From: Arthrobacter ipis
GTDB lineage: Bacteria; Actinomycetota; Actinomycetes; Actinomycetales; Micrococcaceae
Assembly: GCF_014694315.1 (NCBI RefSeq)
Contig: NZ_JAAOXD010000004.1
Coordinates: 485,377 to 549,376, forward strand
Direction: 5' to 3'
Length of the DNA: 64,000 nucleotides
Below are positions 36,901 to 44,915 of this stretch, piece by piece; the first letter of the stretch is position 1, and each line of letters starts with the position of its first letter. A model generated the notes under the pieces. It had not been told where the DNA came from, searched no databases, and saw only the letters and a program-made list of their open reading frames with translations. A program made the position numbers and the translations under genes.

Positions 36901-39900
36901 ACCGTCGGCATCGCACCGCGCAGCGACACCAACCAAAAGCCCACGCCGGTGGACGATCAGGTCAAGGTCCGGCCCGGGCGGCAGATCGCCGTCGACGCGG
37001 CCGGCAACGACACCGATCCGGACGGGGACCTGGTAAGAATTGTCAGCGGCGGCATCGAAGCCGATGCCGCGTTGAAGGCCACTGTCAGCAAGCAAAGCGG
37101 CCGCATCCTGTTGCAGGCTCCGGCCATCGAAGGCACCGTCAACGTCCGCTACACGGTGGCCGACGAACGTGGAGCTTCGGCGCAGGCAGCCATCCGGATG
37201 GTGGTGGACAGCAACGTTCCGCTCCAGGCACCGATCGCCCGGGACGACCGGGTGACCTCCGCGCAGACGCTCGGCAAGACCGCCGTCGATGTCCCCGTCC
37301 TCAAGAACGACGAGGACCCGGACGGGGTGGGCGAAAACCTCAAGATCGGCAGTACCGCCGAGACCGCGCGTCCAGGCACCGACGGAAACGTGATCGTGGA
37401 ACTGACCGGGCAGGCACAGCTCGTGCCCTACACGGTTGAGGACGTGGATGGCCAGAAGTCCACCGCTATCATCTGGGTGCCTGGCCTCGGCCAGCAGGTA
37501 CCCACCCTGGCCAAGGACGAGGTCCTTGAAGTCGTGGCGGGCCAGTCCGTAACCGCAGACCTCGGCGAGTGGGTCAAGGTGCGGGACGGCCGCTCGCCCC
37601 GGCTGACCCAGGCCGACCGGATCAAGCTCATCGGTGCGGACGGCAGCAACCCCGTGGCCGGCAACGGCACCGCTGTCAGGTACACGGCGGACAGGGACTA
37701 CGCGGGCCCCGGGTCCATCACCTTTGAGGTGACCGATGGCACCGGACCTGATGACCCCGCGGGGCTCAAGTCCACGCTGAGCATCCGCACCAAGGTGCTT
37801 CCCGACCCGAACCGGAACAACCCGCCGGTACTGCTCGGCGGCGCGGTGGATGTTCCGTTGGGTGACCCCGCCGCCGCGGACCTGGCCAAACTGACCACCG
37901 ATCCGGATGGCGACGACGCCGCCAACATGAAGTACGAGATCGCCGGCGCAGTTCCCCAAGGCTTCAACGTGGCCATCGACGGCGCGTCCCTGAACGTTTC
38001 GGCGAAGGACGGCTTGCGGCCCGGCGACGGGGGAGCCGTACAGGTGAAGGCAAAGGACCCGCGCGGCCTTGACTCCACCGCCACGTTCCGGCTCGCCGTT
38101 ACGGCGACCAACCGGGCCAAGCCGGTGGCCAATGACGACGTGGAAGAAAACGCCGCCGCAGGTAAACCGGTCAGTATGGACGTTTTGTCCAACGACGCCA
38201 ACCCGTTTCCTGAGACGCCGCTGAAGATTGTGGCGGCGACCGCGGAGACCGGAACGGGAGACGTCGCCGTCGAAGGCGGGCACGTCGTTGTCACTCCCGC
38301 ACCGGGATACTCGGGCACCATGGTTGTGGCGTATACGGTCGTGGACAAGACCGGGGAGCCGTCCCGTCAGGCCACAGCACGGATCAGGCTCACGGTGAAG
38401 GACAAGCCGCTCGCGCCCACGACGCCCCAGGCGCAAAGCGTCGGCGACCGCTCGGCCCTGCTGAACTGGACAGCGCCGGCGGACCGGGGTTCACCGATCA
38501 CCAACTACACGGTGTACGGCGAAGGCGGCTACAAACAGGACTGCCCGGCGAACTCCTGCACGCTGAGCAACCTCGTGAACAACACGAAGTACCACTTCCA
38601 GGTGACGGCGACGAATGACTTCGGCGAATCCGACCGGTCACCGGTGTCGGCCGAGGTCCGGCCCGACGTCAAGCCGGATATGCCGCTGGCTCCCGCACTG
38701 AAGTTTGGCGACAAGCAACTCTCGATTGCCTGGAAAGCGCCCGCCAGCAAGGGCTCTCCGATCACGTCCTACGACCTTGAAATCTCGCCCGCCCCCAGCG
38801 GCCAGAACCCGCAAATCCAGACCCTGACCTCCACCAATTACCTCTGGAAGGGCCTCACCAACGGCGTGGCCTACAAGGTGCGCGTCCTGGCCCGCAACGA
38901 TGCCAAAGACCCGTCGGAATGGAGCCCGTACTCGGCGGCCGAGGTCCCGGCAGGCGTTCCCGTAACCCCGGCTGCCCCAAGCGTTACGGGTGCCCAACCG
39001 GTGGGCGATCAAAGCCAGTTGCAGGTCAGCTGGACGGCGCCGAACAACAACGGAGACGCCGTTTCCGCGTACACACTCACCACCCTGCGCGCCGGAACAG
39101 TGCTCAAGAGCCAGCGGGTGGCGTCAGGGACATCCCTTAACGTGACGGTGCCCAACTCCGAGGCCGACTACGCGTTCACCGTCTCGGCCACCAACAAGGC
39201 AGGAACATCCGGAACCAGTGCGCAGTCCGCTCCCATCCGGGCTGCGGGAAAGCCCGGTACGGTAAATGGCGGGAGCGTCTGGCCGACTGGAAGCACCGGC
39301 CAGCTGAAGGTCGCCTTCACTCCGCTGACCCAGGCCCAACGAAACGGGTCCCAGGCATCAGAGATTGGCTACCGCTGGTCCACGGCGTACGGGTCCGGTC
39401 CCATCAATGCCCCCGGCGGTACCATCTACGGGCAGCCGAACGGGGAGAAGGTCACGGTAAACATCATTGCCTACTCCACCAAGAACAACATTTCAGGTGA
39501 TGGCAAGGTAATCGGCTCAGGTGTGCCCTACGGTCGGCCCGCTACTCCGGTGGTTACCGGTGGCAAATCAGGCACGGGCGACCTGCAGGTTCACTGGACC
39601 TGGAACCAGCCCAACAACAACGGCCGAGTCATCAACCGGTACGAGGTCGACTACGACGGCACCGGCTTCAAGTCGGTGGGTCTGGACCGGCAGTACAGCC
39701 GCAACGCCGGAGGCTGGAACCAGAGTCATAAGCTCCAGGTCCGTGCTTGCAACGGCACTGACGGGGACAAGGACTGCGGACTGGCGGGTTCTGCAGTAGC
39801 CACCTCGGGGGCTGATCCGACTCCGCCACCGCCGACGTCCTGGAACATTCAGGCGACGCCTGTCCGTACCTGTACAGAGCCCAGCCGCTTTACCGACAGC

Positions 39901-40119
39901 TACCGCGATGCCAACCCTGACCAATGCATCAGCCCGGGCAGGTGGTTCGACACCGGCATCACGGCCAGGGCGGACTACTACGTGGTGTGGAGCAAGACGT
40001 CCCGGAACCCCTCCGGCGTTTGGTACCACCTGACTTCCGGACCAGCCGCCGGCAACTTCGCACGTGGGAACACTACCTCGCTCGGCGGAAACCCGCCCTC
40101 AGGTATGCCGCAACGGTAG
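33994..40119 (+). CDS. Giant membrane-anchored Ig-like/fibronectin type III repeat protein
   Basis: 2041 residues. A short basic cytoplasmic start is followed by one transmembrane helix (about 18-40). Then comes a region of about 320 residues with propeller-like repeats (GKVFVDDESGSTLNQV, DRIYSADPKTGQV), and about eleven tandem Ig/cadherin-like modules marked by LDNDSDPDGD-type loops (residues about 405-1470). Five FN3-like modules follow (APTTPQAQ, KPDMPLAP, VTPAAPSV, GTVNGGSV, ATPVVTGG; about 1470-1950) and a 75-residue tail with two Cys (RTCTEPSRF, DQCISPG). It is anchored in the membrane with about 2000 residues outside, so it could span the cell wall as an adhesin, scaffold or secreted-substrate guide. 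The Asp-rich loops suggest Ca2+ binding. It is the first gene of the 34-56 kb cluster; the next gene follows after 62 nt. Confidence 0.85.
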   Translation: MSTLFGKLGLRNRRNKIVTGTVFSAAAAALVAGAVIYPGFKTTEVDLNDGGVWVVSKARNAVGRLNYPSRVLDGAVTPASTTFDVLQNAGKVFVDDESGSTLNQVSAANMRLGGDKQLPGSAQVSFGADTISVTDPAAGKVWAMSPSTVNAFDEESSEPAVAGSEGLVSAVGSDDRIYSADPKTGQVTVTTVDAAGAATDTESSTWDGLKGAGNLQISVVGDQAVVLDAAAGKLFLPGGREVPLADAREAKLQQPGPASDTVAVATGKALLRQPLNGAAAKAVTFGGQGVPAAPVQRGGCVHAAWSGANKYVRDCANNADNKNVPVPKASASPSYVFRVNRDLVVLNDVNSGNVWLVNQNMQLVNNWDDVVPPKNQADDPDAESADDNTINVLPDRTKPNRPPETKPDVVGVRPGRTTVLSVLDNDSDPDGDVLTASLGAEGPRAGTIESIYGGSAFQITVPADAAPGTETFDYTAADGRGLSAGGKVNLSVVGPDENRPPAFKRGDPTTLLVEQGKTVSQNILTDWVDPDGDDLVLMSATADNEQDQVKVRRDGLLTFQDSGASAGKKIVTVSVWDGRATTTGKVVVNVQPPGALAPVVNADHVTAVVGQDLVIAPLKNDVDPNGGALRLAQVEAGGGAELGPVTDGGTFTFRSRTPGPVYLTYLASNGPQSSQGLIRVDVESGKDSGNPVAVHDVALLPVGGSVLLDPLANDSDPSGGVLVLQSVAVPENATASVSVIDHSVLRITDIAGTKDPFLFRYTMSNGKSSATGSVSVVPVPAPAVVEAPQPKPDEVNVRVNDVVTIPVLDNDTHPQGEKLTVDPVLPQAVPAEDGKSFVSENTLRFIAGSQPRTVRAIYNAVDSQGQKSAAAVTIHILPLEGAENSRPQPRNLTARVVAGGTVRIPVPLDGIDPDGDSVQLTGIDSTPGMGTATAGSSFIDFVAAGNGAGTDTFRYKAVDRQGAVNTGTVTVGIAPRSDTNQKPTPVDDQVKVRPGRQIAVDAAGNDTDPDGDLVRIVSGGIEADAALKATVSKQSGRILLQAPAIEGTVNVRYTVADERGASAQAAIRMVVDSNVPLQAPIARDDRVTSAQTLGKTAVDVPVLKNDEDPDGVGENLKIGSTAETARPGTDGNVIVELTGQAQLVPYTVEDVDGQKSTAIIWVPGLGQQVPTLAKDEVLEVVAGQSVTADLGEWVKVRDGRSPRLTQADRIKLIGADGSNPVAGNGTAVRYTADRDYAGPGSITFEVTDGTGPDDPAGLKSTLSIRTKVLPDPNRNNPPVLLGGAVDVPLGDPAAADLAKLTTDPDGDDAANMKYEIAGAVPQGFNVAIDGASLNVSAKDGLRPGDGGAVQVKAKDPRGLDSTATFRLAVTATNRAKPVANDDVEENAAAGKPVSMDVLSNDANPFPETPLKIVAATAETGTGDVAVEGGHVVVTPAPGYSGTMVVAYTVVDKTGEPSRQATARIRLTVKDKPLAPTTPQAQSVGDRSALLNWTAPADRGSPITNYTVYGEGGYKQDCPANSCTLSNLVNNTKYHFQVTATNDFGESDRSPVSAEVRPDVKPDMPLAPALKFGDKQLSIAWKAPASKGSPITSYDLEISPAPSGQNPQIQTLTSTNYLWKGLTNGVAYKVRVLARNDAKDPSEWSPYSAAEVPAGVPVTPAAPSVTGAQPVGDQSQLQVSWTAPNNNGDAVSAYTLTTLRAGTVLKSQRVASGTSLNVTVPNSEADYAFTVSATNKAGTSGTSAQSAPIRAAGKPGTVNGGSVWPTGSTGQLKVAFTPLTQAQRNGSQASEIGYRWSTAYGSGPINAPGGTIYGQPNGEKVTVNIIAYSTKNNISGDGKVIGSGVPYGRPATPVVTGGKSGTGDLQVHWTWNQPNNNGRVINRYEVDYDGTGFKSVGLDRQYSRNAGGWNQSHKLQVRACNGTDGDKDCGLAGSAVATSGADPTPPPPTSWNIQATPVRTCTEPSRFTDSYRDANPDQCISPGRWFDTGITARADYYVVWSKTSRNPSGVWYHLTSGPAAGNFARGNTTSLGGNPPSGMPQR

Positions 40120-40181
40120 ACCTTGCGCATTAACCGCTACACGCACAACTACGACTGCACGAAACAGAAGAGGAACCAACC

Positions 40182-41153
40182 ATGACGATGACAAGTGAGC
40201 AGGCCGACTGGTTTGCAGGGACGTTCGATAAGCTCGTCGCCAATGTGGGCCAGGCTATTCTGGGCAAGGAGCATGTCATCCGCCTGACCTTCACCGCGAT
40301 GCTCGCCGAAGGCCACGTCCTCTTCGAAGATGCACCCGGTACCGGCAAGACCTCGCTTGCCCGGGCCCTCGCCGCCACCGTCCGGGGGTCCAACAGCCGC
40401 ATCCAGTTCACCCCGGACCTGCTGCCCTCCGACGTCACTGGCGTGACCATTTACGACCAGAAGACCCAGAAGTTCGAATTCCACAAGGGACCGATCTTCA
40501 GCAACATCGTGCTCGCCGACGAAATCAACCGCGCCTCGCCCAAGACGCAGTCGGCTCTGCTGGAAGTCATGGAGGAGTCCCGCGTCACTGTGGACGGCAC
40601 CACCTACCAAGCCGGGCGGCCGTTCATGGTGCTGGCCACCCAGAACCCGATCGAGCAGGCGGGCACCTACCGGCTCCCCGAGGCCCAGCTGGACCGCTTC
40701 CTGCTCAAGACCTCCATCGGCTATCCGGACCACGCCTCCACCGTCCAGCTCCTGGGCGGGTCCAACCTCAAGGACCGGTCCCGGGACCTGCAGCCCGTCA
40801 TCACCACGCAGGCCGTGGCCGACATGGCGGACCTCGCCGCCACCGCGCACGTCGATACCGCCGTGCTGGAGTACATCTCCCGGCTCTGCGAGGAAACCCG
40901 CAATGCTCCCGAGACCCGCCTGGGTGTGTCCGTCCGCGGCGCCCTGGCCATGGTCCGGGGGGCCAAGGTCTGGGCCGCGGGCCAGGGGCGCAACTTCGTC
41001 CTGCCCGACGACATCAAGGACCTCGCCCCCGTTGTCTGGACCCACCGTTTCGTGATGGACCCCGAAGCCGAGTTCTCCGGCGCAACGGCTGAAGCCGTTC
41101 TGGGACGCGTCCTGGCCGATGTCGCAGCGCCGCAGCAGCGCGCCGCAGTCTAG
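40182..41153 (+). CDS. MoxR-family AAA+ ATPase
   Basis: A 323-residue MoxR ATPase: Walker A DAPGTGKTSLARA, Walker B NIVLADEINRASPKTQSALLEVMEE, sensor motif ATQNPIEQAGTYRLPEAQLDRF. MoxR proteins act as chaperones, usually activating VWA/DUF58 partners for metal insertion or complex assembly. Here a DUF58 gene follows directly with a 35-nt overlap, the standard MoxR-DUF58-transglutaminase arrangement. ATG 40182 has AGAGGAA 10 nt upstream. Confidence 0.93.
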   Translation: MTMTSEQADWFAGTFDKLVANVGQAILGKEHVIRLTFTAMLAEGHVLFEDAPGTGKTSLARALAATVRGSNSRIQFTPDLLPSDVTGVTIYDQKTQKFEFHKGPIFSNIVLADEINRASPKTQSALLEVMEESRVTVDGTTYQAGRPFMVLATQNPIEQAGTYRLPEAQLDRFLLKTSIGYPDHASTVQLLGGSNLKDRSRDLQPVITTQAVADMADLAATAHVDTAVLEYISRLCEETRNAPETRLGVSVRGALAMVRGAKVWAAGQGRNFVLPDDIKDLAPVVWTHRFVMDPEAEFSGATAEAVLGRVLADVAAPQQRAAV

Positions 41154-42495
41154 CGTGCAGCGGTTTAAGGTGCGGCTGCCTCAGATGCGGCGCTCTAGCG
41201 TGCGGCGGCCCGGGCTGCAGCTGCCCAAGGTGCAGCCCCAAATTCGCCCGTCCAAGGTGTGGTCCGAGGCCAGCAGCCTGGCGCGGCTCGCGCTCGGGCC
41301 CGCCTGGCGGATGTCCGACGGCGTGTGGGCCCGCCGCGTCCAGCCTGTCCTGTCCGTGGTCAGTGCCTTGGGCTGGTTCGTGCTGGCCGCTGCACTTCTC
41401 CTGTGGGCGGCCGGAAACGCCTACGGCTGGCAGGAAGCCAAGGCCGCCGCCATTGCGGCCTTGGTGCTCTTTGTCATCGCCGGCGGCTTCATCCTGGGCA
41501 GGTCCTCCTATGGGGTCCTGCTTGACCTCGCGCGGACCCGGGTGGCGGTGGGGGACAGCGCCGTGGGAAGCATTGCGGTGTCCAACACGTCTGCCCGGCC
41601 GCTCCTGCCGGCTGACCTCGAACTGCCTGTCGGGGGAGCCACGGCCGTCTTCCACCTCCCGCGGATGAAGCCGCAGCAGGTGCACGAGGATCTGTTCACC
41701 ATCCCAACGGCGCGCAGGGCCGTCATCATGGTGGGTCCTGTCCGTTCCGTCCGTGCTGATCCGCTGCACTTGCTCCGCCGGCAGGTGCTCTGGACGGAAC
41801 CGCAGGACCTGTACGTGCATCCCCGGACCGTGGCGCTGGCCGGCTCCGCCGCTGGGTTCATCCGCGACCTGGAAGGCATGCCCACCACGGAGCTGTCCAG
41901 CGCGGATGTTTCGTTCCACGCGCTGCGCGACTACGTCCCCGGGGACGACCGGCGGCACATCCACTGGAAAACCACGGCCCGGACCAACAAGCTCATGGTC
42001 CGCCAGTTCGAGGAAACCCGCCGTGCCCACCTGGCCATTTCGCTGTCCATCAACACCGACGAATACGCCTCGGAAGAGGAGTTCGAACTGGCCATCTCGG
42101 CAGCCGCGTCGATCGGACGCCAGGCCATCCGCGAGCAGCGCGAGTTGGACGTCCTGACCCAGGCGGGTCCGCTGCGCTGCGAGACCGGCCGCAACATGCT
42201 GGACGACATGACCCGGGTGGTCGGCACCCCGCTGCGGAAGACCGCCGTCGACCTCGCCCGAACACTTGCGGACACGGTGCCCAACGCCTCAGTGGTCTTC
42301 TTCGTGGTGGGCAGCCACGTAACGCCCACCCAGCTGCGCTCCGCCGCGGCCTCGGTGCCGCCCGGCGTCCGAAGCCTCGCTGTGCTCATCGACCTGGGCG
42401 CCGTCCCGGCCCGCGCCAACATCGGCGACCTCACAGTCCTCACCGTGGGTGACCTCTCTGACCTTCCCTCCGTCCTGCGAAAGGCTGCAGCATGA
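41119..42495 (+). CDS. DUF58 membrane protein
   Basis: Up to 458 residues. Two membrane helices (about 78-115) precede a cytoplasmic DUF58 domain with the signature FHALRDYVPGDDRRHIHWKTTARTNKLMVRQFEE. DUF58 proteins are VWA-like partners of MoxR ATPases. The first 60 residues are basic with repeated VRRP/QLPKVQ units, unlike homologues. The start is uncertain: ATG 41119 lies inside moxR, whereas GTG 41155 lies directly after the moxR stop and gives 446 residues. It overlaps the next gene by 4 nt (ATGA). Confidence 0.88.
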   Translation: MSQRRSSAPQSSVQRFKVRLPQMRRSSVRRPGLQLPKVQPQIRPSKVWSEASSLARLALGPAWRMSDGVWARRVQPVLSVVSALGWFVLAAALLLWAAGNAYGWQEAKAAAIAALVLFVIAGGFILGRSSYGVLLDLARTRVAVGDSAVGSIAVSNTSARPLLPADLELPVGGATAVFHLPRMKPQQVHEDLFTIPTARRAVIMVGPVRSVRADPLHLLRRQVLWTEPQDLYVHPRTVALAGSAAGFIRDLEGMPTTELSSADVSFHALRDYVPGDDRRHIHWKTTARTNKLMVRQFEETRRAHLAISLSINTDEYASEEEFELAISAAASIGRQAIREQRELDVLTQAGPLRCETGRNMLDDMTRVVGTPLRKTAVDLARTLADTVPNASVVFFVVGSHVTPTQLRSAAASVPPGVRSLAVLIDLGAVPARANIGDLTVLTVGDLSDLPSVLRKAAA

Positions 42496-44915
42496 GTGAG
42501 GCCCCAGGTCTCCGCCCCCGCCGTTCAACCCGGCCAGGCCGCCTGGTCACGCCGGCCGCCCAGTCCGCCTTCGCCGGTGGCCGGCCGCTGTGGCATTTTG
42601 TGCTCGACGGCGGTGCCCTCACCGTTCTGCTCGGGCTGGGTGTCCTCGGGTTCAGCCTCAGCTTCGGCGGCGACCCGTATTACCTGATTGCCGGTTTTGG
42701 CGGGATCATCCTGGGCCTGGCCATCGCTGCCTGCAACGCCCATTTCCGGCTGGGGCTGGTGTTCACCACGGCCGCCGCCTTTGGCGCCTACCTGGTGCTG
42801 GGGACAGTCCTCGCCGTTCCCGATGCCGCGGTGGCCGGATTCCTCCCCAGCCTGGAATCCCTGCGGACGCTGTTGCTCGGCGTCGTCTTCTCGTGGAAGG
42901 ACATGCTGACCGTCGGAGTGCCCGTGGGCACCGCGGGCGGGGTGCTGATCGTCCCGTTCCTGAGCTCCCTCATCACGGCCGTGGCCGCCGGTGTCCTGAC
43001 CTGGCGGATCCGCAGCCCCTACTGGCCGCTGCTGCCGGTCCTCGTCCTGTTTGTCACCGGCATAGCCTTCAGCACCAACGCCGGGTTCCTGACCGTGGAA
43101 AGGGGCATCGCGCTGACGGTGGTGTGCATCGCCTGGGCCACCTTCCGGCGGGACGCCCTGCGCCGGCGCGACACCGGCAAGGTTTCGGTGAACCGTCCCC
43201 AGTACGACGCCGGCACCGCCGGGAAGGCACGCATGCGCCGCCTCGCGGCCGGAGCCGCGGTCCTGGCGGCAACGGTGGGAATTACCGCGGCAGTCTCGCC
43301 GCTTCTCGCCGCCGGTGACGAGCGGCGCGTCCTCCGCAACGTCGTCGTTCCGCCGTTTGATCCCAAGGACTACGTCACGCCGCTGGCGAGCTTCCGGAAC
43401 TTCGTCAAGGACAAGAAGGATGACGCCCTGTTCACGGTCAAGGGACTGCCCAAGGACGCCCGGGTCCGGCTCGGGGCGCTCGATTCCTTCAACGGCACCA
43501 ACTACGCGATGGATCCGAACGGTTCCGGCAGCTTCAGCAAGGTCGGTGACGCGAAATCGATCAACACTCTCGCCGACGCCACGGACACGGTCCCGACGAA
43601 TGACTACAGCCTGGACATCAGCATTGATGACTATCAGGGCTACTTCGTTCCTGGCGGGCGGAAGACCACCGGACTCAGCTTCGGCCAGGGCTCGTCCGGC
43701 GCTGCTTCAGGGCTGTACTTCAACTCCGGAACCGACACCGCGGTGACCACCCGGGGCCTGTCCAGGGGTGACTCCTACACTGTCCAGGTCTCGGACCCGG
43801 TGAAGCTGGAGCACGGGCAGCTGACACAATACGGTTTCGCCAGGATCAGCCTGCCGGACACCAGCGACGTGCCGCCGGTGGTGGGCGCCCAGGCCAACGA
43901 TCTGGCAGCGGACGCCCCGACCGCTGTGGACCAGGTCCGGCAGATCGAGGCCCATTTCCAGAAGAAGGGGGCTTTCAGCAACGGGCTCATTGCCGACGGG
44001 CAGCTTCCCAGCGTCTCCGGGCACGGTGCGGGGCGCATCCGTGACCTGCTGACCGCCAAGCAGATGCTGGGCGACGATGAGCAGTATGCCGTGGCGATGT
44101 CCCTGATGCTGCGGCACCTGGGCATTCCCTCGCGCGTGGTCATGGGCTTCTACCCCGATCCGAAGAGCCCGGAGAACGGAGCCGGCGAAATCACGATCAT
44201 GGGCAAGGACGTCCACGCCTGGGTGGAGGTGGCCTTTGACCGGGTGGGCTGGGTGGCCTTCGACCCCACACCGCCCAAGGACAACGTTCCCATCCCGCCC
44301 GACCCGGAAAGCAAGTCGAAGCCGAAGCCCCAGGTCCTGCAGCCGCCGCCTCCGCCGCAGGAACCCGCCGACCTGCCGCCGGACTCCTCTCCCGACGCGC
44401 TCGACGCGGACGAGAAGAAGAACAATCCCTGGCTGCTGTGGGGTCCCGTCCTGACGGCCATCGGCATCGGCATGATTCCCGTAGGCATCCTCGCCCTGCC
44501 ACTGCTGCTCATCGCCCTGCTGAAGTCCCGGCGCCGGAAGGCCCGCTTCACCGGCGGCGACCCTGCCCAGCGCGTCGGCGGCGGCTGGAACGAGGTCCTC
44601 AGCCTGGCGACGGACATGGGCGCCGCCGTGGACAGCCGCGCAACCAGGCGGGAAACCGCGGTGGTAGTTGCCGAGGCGTTCCCCGCCACCGGCGCCACCA
44701 CCACCGTGCTGGCGCACCGGGCTGACGCCTCCATCTTCGGGGCGGGCCAGCCGAGTGAGGATGAGGTCCGGGAGTACTGGGACGTGGTGGATGGCTCGCT
44801 CAAGGAGATGACCGGGACGGTCGGCTTCTGGCGGCGCCAGCGTGCGAAGTTCTCGCCCCGGTCGCTGCTGGCGGAGGCCCGGACCGCCCTGGCCGCGCGG
44901 GGGTTCCGCCGGTGA
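42492..44915 (+). CDS. Transglutaminase-like membrane protein with Asp in place of the catalytic Cys
   Basis: 807 residues. About six N-terminal membrane helices (residues 30-230) precede an extracytoplasmic region with a TgpA/transglutaminase-core domain (about 470-600). A Pro-rich linker (PKPQVLQPPPPPQEPADLPP), another helix (about 650-675) and a cytoplasmic tail follow. The core aligns with the Cys/His/Asp triad family, but the nucleophile position reads GDDEQYA instead of GxCExxA: D529, with H575 (VHAWVEV) and D591 (AFDPTPP) kept. It is therefore probably not a classical transglutaminase or protease; a binding or structural role is likely. It is coupled to the DUF58 gene by ATGA and to the next gene by GTGA. 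Confidence 0.88.
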   Translation: MSEAPGLRPRRSTRPGRLVTPAAQSAFAGGRPLWHFVLDGGALTVLLGLGVLGFSLSFGGDPYYLIAGFGGIILGLAIAACNAHFRLGLVFTTAAAFGAYLVLGTVLAVPDAAVAGFLPSLESLRTLLLGVVFSWKDMLTVGVPVGTAGGVLIVPFLSSLITAVAAGVLTWRIRSPYWPLLPVLVLFVTGIAFSTNAGFLTVERGIALTVVCIAWATFRRDALRRRDTGKVSVNRPQYDAGTAGKARMRRLAAGAAVLAATVGITAAVSPLLAAGDERRVLRNVVVPPFDPKDYVTPLASFRNFVKDKKDDALFTVKGLPKDARVRLGALDSFNGTNYAMDPNGSGSFSKVGDAKSINTLADATDTVPTNDYSLDISIDDYQGYFVPGGRKTTGLSFGQGSSGAASGLYFNSGTDTAVTTRGLSRGDSYTVQVSDPVKLEHGQLTQYGFARISLPDTSDVPPVVGAQANDLAADAPTAVDQVRQIEAHFQKKGAFSNGLIADGQLPSVSGHGAGRIRDLLTAKQMLGDDEQYAVAMSLMLRHLGIPSRVVMGFYPDPKSPENGAGEITIMGKDVHAWVEVAFDRVGWVAFDPTPPKDNVPIPPDPESKSKPKPQVLQPPPPPQEPADLPPDSSPDALDADEKKNNPWLLWGPVLTAIGIGMIPVGILALPLLLIALLKSRRRKARFTGGDPAQRVGGGWNEVLSLATDMGAAVDSRATRRETAVVVAEAFPATGATTTVLAHRADASIFGAGQPSEDEVREYWDVVDGSLKEMTGTVGFWRRQRAKFSPRSLLAEARTALAARGFRR

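Noticed and set aside
36298..38436. Very long open frame (712 codons) on the minus strand inside the giant Ig/FN3 gene
   Set aside because: It is a GC-bias shadow of the real gene. The composition is Arg/Gly/Val-rich without domains, whereas the + strand frame has clear Ig/FN3 modules.
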